Shown piece by piece: positions 7,882-17,233 of a DNA stretch of 64,000 bases. This stretch comes from Kordia antarctica (GTDB lineage: Bacteria > Bacteroidota > Bacteroidia > Flavobacteriales > Flavobacteriaceae). Each line of letters begins with the position of its first letter. The first letter of the stretch is position 1. The DNA lies in the NCBI RefSeq assembly GCF_009901525.1, contig NZ_CP019288.1, positions 1,116,001-1,180,000 of the forward strand, written 5' to 3'. A model generated the notes under the pieces. The model did no database searches. It was not told the origin of the DNA and saw only the letters and a program-made list of their open reading frames with translations. The translations under genes were made by a program, and so were the position numbers.

Positions 7882-7970
7882 TTCTCGTTTACATATCAAT
7901 TTTAACCGAACTATACATTTTCATGTGTAGCTTCTGTTTATTACAATCAAATTTATTTAATACGACTTTT

Positions 7971-10211
7971 ATGAATAAATACTTATTTTTAGTATTCGCA
8001 TTTATATGTGGAAATTACGCAACATATGCACAAAACACACTTTCTGGAATCATTACAGATGCAGAAAACAATACGCCCATATTTGGCGCAAACGTATACT
8101 TTCCGAAGCTTGAAAAAGGAACAATTACTGACTTAGAGGGAAATTACACCTTAAAAAATCTTCCGAAAGGAACCTATAAAATCATTATATCAACTTTAGG
8201 ATATAGTACATTTTCAAAAGAAATCAAAATAGAAACTGGCGATCAAACGTTATCATTTACACTTTCGCCTTCTGCTATTGAAATGGAGGAAATTATCATT
8301 TCTACACCTTTTCACAAATTGCAACGTGAAAATGTAATGAAAGTAGAACGTGCCAATGTGGGCGATTTAAAAGCGCGCGGCGCAACAACACTTTCGGAGG
8401 GAATTACAAATATTGCTGGTGTAGAAAGTGTGACTACTGGACTCGGAATTGGAAAACCTGTCATTCGCGGACTTAGCAGCAACAGAGTTTTAGTCTACAC
8501 ACAAGGAATCCGATTGGAAAATCAGCAATTTGGTGGCGAACACGGACTTGGCGTAAGCGACGCAGGAATTGAAAGTATCGAAGTTATAAAAGGTCCTGCT
8601 TCTCTACTCTACGGTTCGGACGCAATTGGTGGCGTTTTATACTTGAATCCGGAGCGTTTTACCGCTTCAAATACGTCTGAAGGAAACTTTAACCTCAACT
8701 ATTTTAGCAATACGCAAGGAATTAATGGAAATGCTGGATTTAAAATGTCTGGCGAAAAATTCAAGTTCTTAATTCGTGGTGGTTATGCAACACATTCTGA
8801 TTATAATACGCCAGATTTTAGAGTAACCAACACACGATTTAACGAAAAAGATTTAAAAACGGGCGTTGGTTTCCAAAGTGAACGCGTAAAAACAGAAATT
8901 CGCTACAATTACAATTCGGCTGAATTAGGAATTCCTGAAGAATTAGGCGTGCAAAATACGTCAAAAACTCCGTTGGAACCTTTTCAAGAAATTGATACAC
9001 ATGTTTTGAGTTCTAAAACGAATATCTTTTTGGAAAATTCAAGTTTGTCAATTACGCTTGGTTATACGCACAACAGTCGTAAAGAGTTTGAAGAACACGA
9101 AGATGAAGACGAACATGAAGAAGCAGAAGGCGCGTCTTTGGACATGAAATTAGAAACTATCAATTATGATGTAAAATACAATTTACCTCGAATTGGGCGT
9201 TTTGAAACGATTGTTGGCGTACAAGGAATGCATCAAACGAATGACAATTTTGGCGAAGAATTATTAATTCCTGATGCAACTACGAATGATATTGGCGTGT
9301 TGGCAACTTCGCACATTCACTTTGAAAAGAGTGATATTCAATTAGGAATTCGCTATGATCGCAGACAAATTGAAACGGAAGCGTTTGGAATGTTTGGTGA
9401 TGAAATTTTCTTTACAGCGATTGATCGTAATTTTAATAGTTTCAATGGTGCGTTAGGTTTAAGAACTGATTTGTCGAAGAATTTAATTGCGCGAATCAAC
9501 CTTGCAACAGGTTTTAGAGCACCAAATTTGGCTGAATTGAGTTCGAATGGAGTGCATCATGGAAGCAATAGATATGAAGTTGGAAACAGCAATTTAGATA
9601 ACGAACAAAATTTTCAAGTAGATTTGGCATTGGAATACAATTCAGAACATTTAGAAATTTTTGCAAATGGTTTTTATAACAATATCAACAATTATATATT
9701 TTTATCGCCAAATGGAACTTCAATTGAAGAAAACCCTGTGTTTAACTATATTCAAGATGATGCGCGTTTGTATGGTGGCGAATTTGGATTGCACTTACAT
9801 CCGCATCCGCTAGATTGGTTGCACATTGAAAGTAGCTACGAAACGGTTCGCGGAAAACGCGAAGATGGAAACAATTTACCTTTAATTCCTGCAAATACAT
9901 TGACAAATACGGTTCGGCTGGAATTACTAAATAACACCAATTGGTTTCATGAAACTAACGCTTTTGTAACCTTACGAACTGTTTTAGATCAAGACAATAC
10001 AAGTCAGTTTGAAACTCGCACTGGCGGTTATAGTTTACTAAACTTGGGAATTGGCGGAAAAACGAAATTATTCAAACAAGAAGTGAATTTCAATGTTGCT
10101 ATCAATAATGCATTAAACAAGAAATACATTGCACACTTGTCACGATTAAAAGTAGATAATTTACCAAACATTGGAAGAAATATTAGTGTTGGAATATCTG
10201 TTACTTTGTAA
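7971..10211 (+). CDS. TonB-dependent receptor, probable metal (ZnuD-like) uptake
   Basis: A 746-residue outer-membrane receptor. Residues 1-21 are a signal peptide ending YAQ; about 22-90 form a carboxypeptidase-regulatory-like domain (SGIITDAENNTPIFGANV); about 105-215 are the plug, with VIRGLSSNRVLVYTQGIR and IEVIKGPASLLYGSDAIGG; the rest is the 22-strand barrel ending in an aromatic/hydrophobic strand. Near residue 374-387 an external loop reads EEHEDEDEHEEAEG, the His/acidic type of loop seen in zinc receptors such as ZnuD. I start at ATG 7971 because the upstream in-frame ATG adds residues before a perfect signal peptide. Substrate is inference. Confidence 0.88.
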   Translation: MNKYLFLVFAFICGNYATYAQNTLSGIITDAENNTPIFGANVYFPKLEKGTITDLEGNYTLKNLPKGTYKIIISTLGYSTFSKEIKIETGDQTLSFTLSPSAIEMEEIIISTPFHKLQRENVMKVERANVGDLKARGATTLSEGITNIAGVESVTTGLGIGKPVIRGLSSNRVLVYTQGIRLENQQFGGEHGLGVSDAGIESIEVIKGPASLLYGSDAIGGVLYLNPERFTASNTSEGNFNLNYFSNTQGINGNAGFKMSGEKFKFLIRGGYATHSDYNTPDFRVTNTRFNEKDLKTGVGFQSERVKTEIRYNYNSAELGIPEELGVQNTSKTPLEPFQEIDTHVLSSKTNIFLENSSLSITLGYTHNSRKEFEEHEDEDEHEEAEGASLDMKLETINYDVKYNLPRIGRFETIVGVQGMHQTNDNFGEELLIPDATTNDIGVLATSHIHFEKSDIQLGIRYDRRQIETEAFGMFGDEIFFTAIDRNFNSFNGALGLRTDLSKNLIARINLATGFRAPNLAELSSNGVHHGSNRYEVGNSNLDNEQNFQVDLALEYNSEHLEIFANGFYNNINNYIFLSPNGTSIEENPVFNYIQDDARLYGGEFGLHLHPHPLDWLHIESSYETVRGKREDGNNLPLIPANTLTNTVRLELLNNTNWFHETNAFVTLRTVLDQDNTSQFETRTGGYSLLNLGIGGKTKLFKQEVNFNVAINNALNKKYIAHLSRLKVDNLPNIGRNISVGISVTL

Positions 10212-10523
10212 ATGTTGAATGTTGAATGTTGAATTATATATTTTAAATTTTTTGAAGCGTCATTACGAAGCTGTTGAATGAAAATTGAAAGATTGAAAAG
10301 ATTAAATAATTCAAAATTATACTTTTGAAACGTCATTACGAGGAGTTTGCGACGAAGTAATCTGTTGAATTGGAATTAAAAGATTGAAAGATTAAATAAT
10401 TCAAAATTACACTAAGCGTCGTTTCGAGTAAAATCTTGAAAAGATTTTGTATCGAGAAACCTTTGATTTCAATACCATTAATACCTCGATTGGTACATTC
10501 AAAATTATACTTTTGAAAAAATG
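10212..10523. repeat. Repeat-filled intergenic region
   Basis: The gap between the TonB receptor and the next gene holds only repeats: three tandem ATGTTGA heptamers (10212-10232); CGTCATTACGA-type fragments at 10257-10270 and 10331-10364 (the second followed by GACGAAGTAATCTG); two copies of an AAATAATTCAAAATTA motif; and a hairpin repeat of the TTCGAG...TATCGAGAA family at 10416-10460. No coding potential was seen. Confidence 0.75.
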
Positions 10524-10561
10524 AAAAATCCCTTAGCGAAAATTTGTTAAGGGATTTTTTT
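10524..10561. terminator. Bidirectional hairpin terminator
   Basis: Arms 10524-10537 and 10546-10559 form a long stem (core AATCCCTTA/TAAGGGATT) with T runs on both strands. It lies 3 bp beyond the stop of the minus-strand membrane protein gene and so mainly ends that transcript. Confidence 0.85.
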
Positions 10562-10563
10562 AA

Positions 10564-10884
10564 TTATTGCATATCAGTAATATCAATAACGTTTTTATCT
10601 TCTTTTTTATTTGGATTAATAACATATGTATACAACCACATCAATGTAAATGTTGGTATAATATCGGTAAATGGAATAGCTTCTTCAATGAATGAAATTA
10701 CGGCGCCAACTTTACCAGAAGTTCCTTTGTACATTTTTGTCATTATCCACGCAGAAACTGGCGCCCAAATAATATCTGTAGCTTCTGCAAATCCAGGAAG
10801 AATATACGAAATGCAACCAACTAAATCGAAAATAATGCTTAGTAGTAATTTTAAAAATTTGTTTTCTTTTTTGTGTATTGTCAT
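10564..10884 (-). CDS. Conserved small membrane protein
   Basis: A 106-residue protein with three hydrophobic segments. The pattern LLLSIIFDLVGCISYILPGFAE, a DIIWAPVSAWIMTKMYKG segment and a FTDIIPTFTLMWLYTY segment recurs in small uncharacterised membrane proteins of Flavobacteriaceae. The minus-strand frame is the real one; the overlapping plus-strand frame has no start context and lacks the pattern. It ends at a strong terminator. Function unknown. Confidence 0.8.
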   Translation of the reverse strand: MTIHKKENKFLKLLLSIIFDLVGCISYILPGFAEATDIIWAPVSAWIMTKMYKGTSGKVGAVISFIEEAIPFTDIIPTFTLMWLYTYVINPNKKEDKNVIDITDMQ

Positions 10885-10990
10885 GTAAAGTTTTAGTTAT
10901 GTCACTTAGTTAAAGCAATAAAAATGCCAAGAATTTTTTATGTCATTTATGAATTTGAATGTATATTTAACTTGATTAAGTAAACTACTC

Positions 10991-12127
10991 ATGAAAAATA
11001 TAATTTATAGCGTTTTACTCTTTCTTTTAATGTGTAATTGTACAAATAATACAAAAAAAGAAACCCTAAAAGATCGCATACAAGGTTCTTGGGTTGACAG
11101 CAACGCAGAAAAAGTGAGAAATGATAACTACGTTGTGCCTTTCAAAATACCTTTTGGGCTCAATTTTCAAAAAGACAGTGTTGATTTCTTTAGACAATTT
11201 GCTAAATATGAGCGAGATACGAGTACGCATAAGATGAATTTTAACGCTTTCGCGGGATTTATTCCGTTTCAATTAAAAGCTGATAGTTTATTCATCTTAA
11301 ATCCTATAGAAAACCATCTTGAATTTAAGTACACAATTGATGCTTCTCTGAAAGACACCTTGTTTCTGAAAAGAAATGATACATTATTACGTACGCTTAA
11401 ACGTTTGCAAAAACAAGAAAAAGACACGACTTCCTTTGATCAAATTGTACTTTCTCGTTCTGGTTGTTACGGAATTTGTCCTGTAATAAATATTTCAGTT
11501 CGTAGAAATGGAAACGTTTTATTTTATGGAGAACGCAACACAGATAAACTCGGATTATACAAAGCACAACTTTCGGAGCAATTTACAAACTATCTATTTC
11601 AGAAATTTGAAGATATCAATATTTCAAAAGTAGCTGACAATTATAGTGTTGGACATACTGATGACGAAACTGTCTCTACAACATTTTTTCAAAATGGTAA
11701 AATTATAAAAACCATTCAAGATTATGGAAAAGCTGGTACAAAAGAATTATTATGGACATATCAAGCCATTGAAAATTTACACAAACAACTTGAGCTCACT
11801 TCTATATCTATTGACTCAATAAAACCAGCATTTAACGATTACTATTTTGAGAAAGAATCAAAACGGTTATCTCTTAAACAGTCGGAAAGTTTCTTACTTT
11901 GGTATGCGTTACAGAATGCAAAAGTCACAACTATAAATTTCGATAATATTTATAATTTTGGAGGCGTCTATATTTATAGAAATAAATATCTAAAGATTGA
12001 ATCTGACGGGCGTTTTTTTAAGTATTTCATCAAAAAGGGACAAACAATAACCTATGATATTGGCTATAATTTTATCGAAAGAAACTTCAAAGAAGCTGAT
12101 TTTAAAGACAAAAAAACGTCATATTAA
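10991..12127 (+). CDS. DUF6438 domain lipoprotein
   Basis: A 378-residue probable lipoprotein: hydrophobic N-terminus then LMCNC, with lipid attachment at Cys15 or Cys17. Residues about 150-260 carry the DUF6438 signature SRSGCYGICPVINISVRRNGNVLFYG, in which the two cysteines of GCYGxCP are characteristic. The C-terminal 110 residues are specific to this protein. Function is unknown; the cysteine pair suggests a periplasmic disulfide. Single gene, flanked by repeats on both sides. Confidence 0.78.
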   Translation: MKNIIYSVLLFLLMCNCTNNTKKETLKDRIQGSWVDSNAEKVRNDNYVVPFKIPFGLNFQKDSVDFFRQFAKYERDTSTHKMNFNAFAGFIPFQLKADSLFILNPIENHLEFKYTIDASLKDTLFLKRNDTLLRTLKRLQKQEKDTTSFDQIVLSRSGCYGICPVINISVRRNGNVLFYGERNTDKLGLYKAQLSEQFTNYLFQKFEDINISKVADNYSVGHTDDETVSTTFFQNGKIIKTIQDYGKAGTKELLWTYQAIENLHKQLELTSISIDSIKPAFNDYYFEKESKRLSLKQSESFLLWYALQNAKVTTINFDNIYNFGGVYIYRNKYLKIESDGRFFKYFIKKGQTITYDIGYNFIERNFKEADFKDKKTSY

Positions 12128-12134
12128 ACTTTTA

Positions 12135-12258
12135 CACTGAGCGAAGTCGAAGTGCGATTCAATATCACACAAAAAGCTAAACATCATAATTTGTTTTCAA
12201 AGTACTTCTCGATACAATTTTTCTCTATTTCTTTACAAAAAATCACTCAAAGTGACGC
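12135..12258. repeat. Two dispersed repeats in a 178-bp gap
   Basis: 12135-12154 reads CACTGAGCGAAGTCGAAGTG, a 20-bp imperfect palindrome whose sister copy lies at 59470-59489. 12203-12258 is an inverted-orientation copy of the TTCGAG/ATCGAGAAGT hairpin family (starts TACTTCTCGATACAA and ends AAAGTGACG), here with a longer, less perfect centre. Confidence 0.65.
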
Positions 12259-12305
12259 TTTTGGTTCTGATAAATTCGTGCATTCGTGGCAAAACACTTT
12301 TACAT

Positions 12306-14390
12306 TTATAATTTGCCATTTATAATTTCAAAAACCTCTTTTCCAGCAATCAAAATTGCGCCACTTGTAGCAACATCTAAGGAAGTAATTACGCCTTTTT
12401 TCAGTACTTGTAGTTGTAGTTTTTTCCAAGCATCTAAAACAGTTTCTTGATGTTTTTTATCAATCAATCCATTTCGAATTCCTGCGGCAAAACTGTAGAT
12501 TAGGAGTGCTTTTCTTCTTAGATTTAATTCCGTAAAAGGTTCAAAATTAAATTCTTGAATCATTAAATTTACACTAGTCTTATATATTTTTTTAAACTCA
12601 TCAATCGCAACAATTGTTTGTTCAAATTTTTCAATAGCTCGAATCACAGAAGCAATTGGCAAATCTGATTCCATTTCTGAAAAATCTTCAACAGTCAACG
12701 TTTCTATTTTCTGAAGATATTCTCGATTGTTTTGCGCCGAATATGACCAAATTATGTTCTCAATAGCAATTTCATCTTCGTCTTCATCTTCTTCCGTTTG
12801 ATATTGTTGTATGTTTTGCAATTCATTCGCATAGCGTGCTTCTTTGGTAATTTCAGCAAACGCTTCAACACCTGCAAATCCAAGTCCGTAACGCCAATAA
12901 GTATATGTTAATTTTCTCGAAGGATTTTCCAATTGATGTTCTACAACTTCGCGCAAAAAACGAATTAGGTTTTCTTTTGTCAATTCCGCCTTCAATGTTG
13001 GTTTCAGCAAATTCATCTTCACGGAAGTGTGAAAACGATCTCTAAAATTGAGCGGATCTGTTTTATCACGTGTATTATTAGCATAATAAATATACTTGGT
13101 ATTTTGCAACCAAAGCACTTGCACCGGATTTCCTTTTTTAGCACCACGAACTGCAAAAGGTCGTACATTATTTTTAGTAGAGTTTTCCGTGATTTTGGTC
13201 GCTTTCCACAATTTTCCTTTATTTTTCGTTGTCCATTCTTCAATCTCAAAAACGCCTTTTCGCATTACCGAAACATATACTGTATTTGGGTTTTCATGAT
13301 CTATGACAATTCCACCAGAATAATGTGGCGCTGCTTCTTTGGTTCCAAGGCGTGTATCTGGAAACCATTTGCCGGCGTAAATCAAGTCATAACTTTTCCA
13401 TTGATTGTTATTAAAAGTCGCATACGAATACATATGTGAATCATCTTTTAGAAACTTCGCATACGTAACAATTGGATCTCCGTTTTCGTCTTGCGCAATG
13501 TCCCAATTCCATGATTTTATCGTGTCAGATTCAAAAATTACATCTAGTTCATCTTGTAGCATTGGCAACTGATTCGCATCTTTTATTTTCTTGCCGTTTG
13601 CTTTATAAAAACTTCCGTTCTCATAATACATATAATACAATCCGTTCTTTTTTTCTTTCGTTGGATGTCCGTCTGTAAAGACAAAATGTATTTTAGAAAC
13701 TCCATCAGAATATACTTTTGTATACGGCACTTTTATATGATTTTCTTCCGTTGGAAGAAACAAAATTTCACCTTTTGACCACGTTTTTCCATTATCCGTA
13801 GAAACCGAATACGAAGGTTTCATGTCAACGCCTCGCCAGAAAATATAAAGTTTTCCTTCTTCTTTGGACAATCGAACAGGATTTGTATACGTATGTTGAC
13901 GGATTTCCGCGTTGGAATATCTTAATTCATCATTCAAAAACAATTCTTTAATTGGCGACCAATCGCTGATATCTTCTGGATTTGTGGACGTTCGCATGAA
14001 TAACGGACGTTCATTTTGTGAATGTGTGTTGAAAAAGACTAACAATCGACCTGAATCATCGAAAAGAATGGAAGGATTATCGTGATCGTCAATTTCTAAA
14101 TTATCATAAATAACATGCGATTGAATTTCTTCCGTTTCATGATCGTAAAAACCAATATGAACATCGCCGTAATTATCAATCCAACCTGCGTACGTTCGTT
14201 TGTGTTTTCCTTCAAAATAAACAGCTCTCGGATCGGAAAACCAACTCCAAACACCATTAAACGTCATTGATTGATAGTTCTCAGAAGAAACCGCTTTTGA
14301 TTTTGCAAAAATATAAGTTGCATGGTTTTGCGCAACAGAAACTGTGCTTATCAACAATAGTATACATAATATGTGATGAATAAATTTCAT
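12306..14390 (-). CDS. Secreted BNR_4-type beta-propeller protein with helical C-terminal domain
   Basis: A 694-residue exported protein. Residues 1-20 are a signal peptide ending SVAQ. Residues about 40-460 have the BNR_4 pattern used by sialidase-like propellers and by some polysaccharide lyases: WSWFSDPRAVYFEGKHKRTYAGWID, IDDHDNPSILFD, YTNPVRLSKEEGKLYIFWRG and SVSTDNGKTWSKG. Residues about 470-694 are helical, with an acidic run near 535 and a segment LLIYSFAAGIRNGLIDKKHQ that resembles the end of GH88/GH105-type alpha/alpha barrels, but too short to be a whole one. A role in marine polysaccharide breakdown is inference. Confidence 0.75.
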   Translation of the reverse strand: MKFIHHILCILLLISTVSVAQNHATYIFAKSKAVSSENYQSMTFNGVWSWFSDPRAVYFEGKHKRTYAGWIDNYGDVHIGFYDHETEEIQSHVIYDNLEIDDHDNPSILFDDSGRLLVFFNTHSQNERPLFMRTSTNPEDISDWSPIKELFLNDELRYSNAEIRQHTYTNPVRLSKEEGKLYIFWRGVDMKPSYSVSTDNGKTWSKGEILFLPTEENHIKVPYTKVYSDGVSKIHFVFTDGHPTKEKKNGLYYMYYENGSFYKANGKKIKDANQLPMLQDELDVIFESDTIKSWNWDIAQDENGDPIVTYAKFLKDDSHMYSYATFNNNQWKSYDLIYAGKWFPDTRLGTKEAAPHYSGGIVIDHENPNTVYVSVMRKGVFEIEEWTTKNKGKLWKATKITENSTKNNVRPFAVRGAKKGNPVQVLWLQNTKYIYYANNTRDKTDPLNFRDRFHTSVKMNLLKPTLKAELTKENLIRFLREVVEHQLENPSRKLTYTYWRYGLGFAGVEAFAEITKEARYANELQNIQQYQTEEDEDEDEIAIENIIWSYSAQNNREYLQKIETLTVEDFSEMESDLPIASVIRAIEKFEQTIVAIDEFKKIYKTSVNLMIQEFNFEPFTELNLRRKALLIYSFAAGIRNGLIDKKHQETVLDAWKKLQLQVLKKGVITSLDVATSGAILIAGKEVFEIINGKL

Positions 14391-14495
14391 GAATACAAAC
14401 CTAGTGAATATTAATTCAACTGTTTTTATATTTTGATTTTAGCTTGGATTCTTTTAGATTTAGCATATTGAAAAAACCCAAAGTCTAACTGTAAG

Positions 14496-14927
14496 ATGAG
14501 TATCCGATTCATAGTATCTTTTGTATTTTTATCGCTCATTTCTTGTGATTCAACTACAATAAAAAGTGTAGAGTTTCACTATATGCAACCAGGAATATCA
14601 ACGCATTATCGGTATTTTTGCAGTACTTATATGTTCATTGAATTAGGAAATAAACGTTATAAAAAAATAACCAACACTTCTTATTTGAGTGATTTTGAAG
14701 AGCATCTAAATAGATTAGAGAAATCACCAAATGAATCTGTAAACGCTAGAGTTTTAACACTTATTCATTATGCTAATGGCAATATTGATACACTTTGTAT
14801 TGGAGAATATAGAGGAATATGTTTGAATGGAGATTTGCTATTGCACGATGAAGATTTTCATAATCTTATCATGGATGAAATTGATTTTTATGACAAGAAA
14901 TTATATGAGAAGTTACGGAAAAAGTAA
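14496..14927 (+). CDS. Hypothetical lipoprotein
   Basis: A 143-residue protein with a short signal and lipobox LISC (Cys17). The mature part has no motif that I recognise; it contains four further cysteines or so, a central RVLTLIHYANGNIDTLCIGEYRG strand region and a charged helical C-terminus. It is divergent from the BNR gene and followed by a CGTCATT-family repeat. Likely expressed and envelope-anchored; function unknown. Confidence 0.6.
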   Translation: MSIRFIVSFVFLSLISCDSTTIKSVEFHYMQPGISTHYRYFCSTYMFIELGNKRYKKITNTSYLSDFEEHLNRLEKSPNESVNARVLTLIHYANGNIDTLCIGEYRGICLNGDLLLHDEDFHNLIMDEIDFYDKKLYEKLRKK

Positions 14928-14940
14928 TTTGAATAGATTT

Positions 14941-15029
14941 CGTCATTACGAGGAGGAATCGACGAAGTAATCTGTTTATCAAGGAACAGATTGCCACTCG
15001 TTTTTTCAAAACGCTCGCAAAGACGTTTC
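14941..15029. repeat. CGTCATTACGAGG-family palindromic repeat
   Basis: Starts CGTCATTACGAGGAGGAATC, continues GACGAAGTAATCTG, then ACAGATTGCCACTCG and ends CGCTCGCAAAGACG, so the two ends are roughly inverted copies. Related copies are at 10331, 21431 and 28295. Confidence 0.7.
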
Positions 15030-15096
15030 ATAGAAAAATTCCAACAATCCAAAAGCAAAGCGCGTCCAAGAGATTCTCGACTACGCGGGAACGAGT

Positions 15097-16410
15097 CTAA
15101 TCAAAAATAACTTTATCCATCACACTAAACGGCAACGCTCCATTTTCCAAAATCTTCGTATGAAACCACAACCACGGAAATTCTTTTCCTTGTGGTAAAC
15201 TTGCCGCTTTGTGTGCTTTCCATTTTAGTATCTTATCAGCACCATATTTATAAGTAATTACTTGCGCTGGCCAACGTTTCATTCGTGTGATTTCTCGTTG
15301 TGCAATATCATCTTGTCCTTTGATATGTTCTTGCCAGAATTGCAATGCTTTTTCATCGCTCCAATCGTAGTAATTCAAACCAACATCCATGGAAACTCGC
15401 ACGGAACGAATAATATCCCATTCCCACTTTCCGAGTTCGTCATATTTTGTGGTGTATGTGCCAAATTCATGAATCAATTCTTCCACATACGCTGCCCAAC
15501 CTTCACGATAGCCATTATATTCAAACAATTGCTTGATTTTAGATTTTTCTAATTGCTCTTCAAATTTAATTTGATAATGATGTCCCGGAATTGCTTCATG
15601 AAAGTAAATCCACGCGATTTGCCTTTTATTAAAAGGTTTATCAAAAAAATTATAATAAAACGTACTTCTCTGTTCTGCATAATACGCAGGAACTTGCGCA
15701 TAGGCTTCATTTTTTCCGCGTTCGATAAATACATCTGGAAGTTGGTCAACTTTTGGAAAAGCGCCAATTAAATTAGGTAATAGTTCTTTCTTAAAGATTT
15801 CGAAATTGTTTTGAATTGCTTCTTCACTGTTGTGAAAAAAGATTGGTCTGTTTAGATACTTTTGATATTCCAAACTATCCAAACCAGAAGCTTCTTCAAT
15901 TGCATTCATTGCTTTTTTGGCACGATCTATTTCAGACAATCCAAATTGAAACATTCCGTCTGGCGTAACTTCAGCATCAACCCATTTTTTTAAGAAATAC
16001 ACATACCATTCTTTTCCCATTGGAATACTTTGTAAACCTTCTGTAGAAACTCTTTTGGGTTTTATAAGCAACCACTTTTTTTCAAGTTGAATACGTTCTA
16101 AATGCAAATTGATTTCATATATAACAACTTCATAATCAATCTTTTGATCTTTTGTCAAGCTTTCGCGATCTAAATTTGCAATAGCTTTTTTATACTTCAG
16201 AAATAGCTGTTCTTGCTTCGCTATATTTCTTTCGCTTTGAATCAGTTCTAAATTATCTACATAATAAATCTGTAAATCATTAATGTGTAAACGTTCAAAA
16301 TCTTTTACAAAAGCCGTTTCAAACGCATTCCAATTTGCAAAGGATTGTTGTCCGTAGCTTTTGAAGCTGAATAAAAATATACCGAAAAGTATGTAGTTGA
16401 GTAGTTTCAA
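15097..16410 (-). CDS. DUF885 family metallopeptidase-like protein
   Basis: A 437-residue exported protein; signal peptide MKLLNYILFGIFLFSFKSYG ends near residue 20. The DUF885 zinc motif is seen as H271-E272-A-I-P-G-H277-H278 in FHEAIPGHH, followed by the family's YREGWAAYVEEL block about 25 residues later, which supplies the downstream glutamate. Members are predicted zinc carboxypeptidase-type peptidases of the periplasm. The length is shorter than the 580-600 residues of many members because the N-terminal region is reduced. It starts 15 bp after folE on the same strand, so both are probably co-transcribed. Confidence 0.88.
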   Translation of the reverse strand: MKLLNYILFGIFLFSFKSYGQQSFANWNAFETAFVKDFERLHINDLQIYYVDNLELIQSERNIAKQEQLFLKYKKAIANLDRESLTKDQKIDYEVVIYEINLHLERIQLEKKWLLIKPKRVSTEGLQSIPMGKEWYVYFLKKWVDAEVTPDGMFQFGLSEIDRAKKAMNAIEEASGLDSLEYQKYLNRPIFFHNSEEAIQNNFEIFKKELLPNLIGAFPKVDQLPDVFIERGKNEAYAQVPAYYAEQRSTFYYNFFDKPFNKRQIAWIYFHEAIPGHHYQIKFEEQLEKSKIKQLFEYNGYREGWAAYVEELIHEFGTYTTKYDELGKWEWDIIRSVRVSMDVGLNYYDWSDEKALQFWQEHIKGQDDIAQREITRMKRWPAQVITYKYGADKILKWKAHKAASLPQGKEFPWLWFHTKILENGALPFSVMDKVIFD

Positions 16411-16425
16411 TAGGATAAAATTATA

Positions 16426-17022
16426 TTAGGAAAGACTAGAACTGATCAGTTTTAAAAATTCCGATCGAGTTTCTATTTTTTCAAAAGCGCCTCTAAACCC
16501 TGAAGTTGTAGTAACTGAGTTTTGTTTTTGTACGCCGCGCATCATCATACACATATGAGAAGCTTCAATCACAACGGCAACACCTTTTGGCTTTAGTGTA
16601 TTATTTATACATTCCAAAATATCATGCGTCAAACGTTCTTGCACTTGCAATCTTCTCGCAAAAACATCAACAATTCGTGGTATTTTACTCAATCCAACAA
16701 TATGTCCATTTGGAATATACGCAATGTGTGCTTTTCCAAAAAATGGCAAAATATGGTGTTCACACAACGAATACAATTCAATATCCTTTACAATCACCAT
16801 TTCGTTGTAATCTTCTGCAAACATGGCTCCTTTTAAAATTTCGGCAGCATCCATGTCATAACCTTGCGTTAAAAATTGCATGGCTTTTGCGGCGCGTTCT
16901 GGTGTTTTCACCAAACCTTCACGCTCCGTATTTTCACCAAGTTCCTCAATAATAGTCTTATAACGATCTTTTACTTCGTTGGTCACTTCAATATTATATT
17001 CTTCTAGTTGTCTATATGGCAT
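16426..17022 (-). CDS. folE: GTP cyclohydrolase I
   Basis: FolE converts GTP to 7,8-dihydroneopterin triphosphate, the first step of tetrahydrofolate (and other pterin) synthesis. The 198-residue protein has the zinc ligands Cys87 and His90 in [10 protein letters not shown] and Cys158 in [10 protein letters not shown], with the same 71-residue spacing as in the E. coli enzyme, plus the [23 protein letters not shown] block split over residues 110-132. Zinc-dependent type IA. The N-terminus of about 15 residues is variable. It heads a two-gene unit with the DUF885 gene. Confidence 0.96.
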   Translation of the reverse strand: MPYRQLEEYNIEVTNEVKDRYKTIIEELGENTEREGLVKTPERAAKAMQFLTQGYDMDAAEILKGAMFAEDYNEMVIVKDIELYSLCEHHILPFFGKAHIAYIPNGHIVGLSKIPRIVDVFARRLQVQERLTHDILECINNTLKPKGVAVVIEASHMCMMMRGVQKQNSVTTTSGFRGAFEKIETRSEFLKLISSSLS

Positions 17023-17233
17023 TGTTTTCTTTTTTCATTTTCTTGGTTGCTAAAGATACTCAAAAAAAGTAAGTGCAAATAGTTAAAAACTTTGGTTGCG
17101 ATTAAAAATTTTAAGTAATATTTAACTTTTTTTTAGGAAAAAATATACAATAGCATCCTAGTTTTGCTCGTATTACTGTAACAGTTTCATTTTTATTGAA
17201 TCTATTCTAGTAAACATCATCAAAAAACGACAC

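Noticed and set aside
10544-10888. Plus-strand ORF of 114 codons
   Set aside because: It mirrors the minus-strand membrane protein gene, which has a recognisable pattern and a terminator; the plus frame has neither.
13029-13439. Plus-strand ORF of 136 codons inside the BNR gene
   Set aside because: Shadow frame with Cys/Ile/Phe-heavy composition and no start context; the minus-strand gene explains the region.
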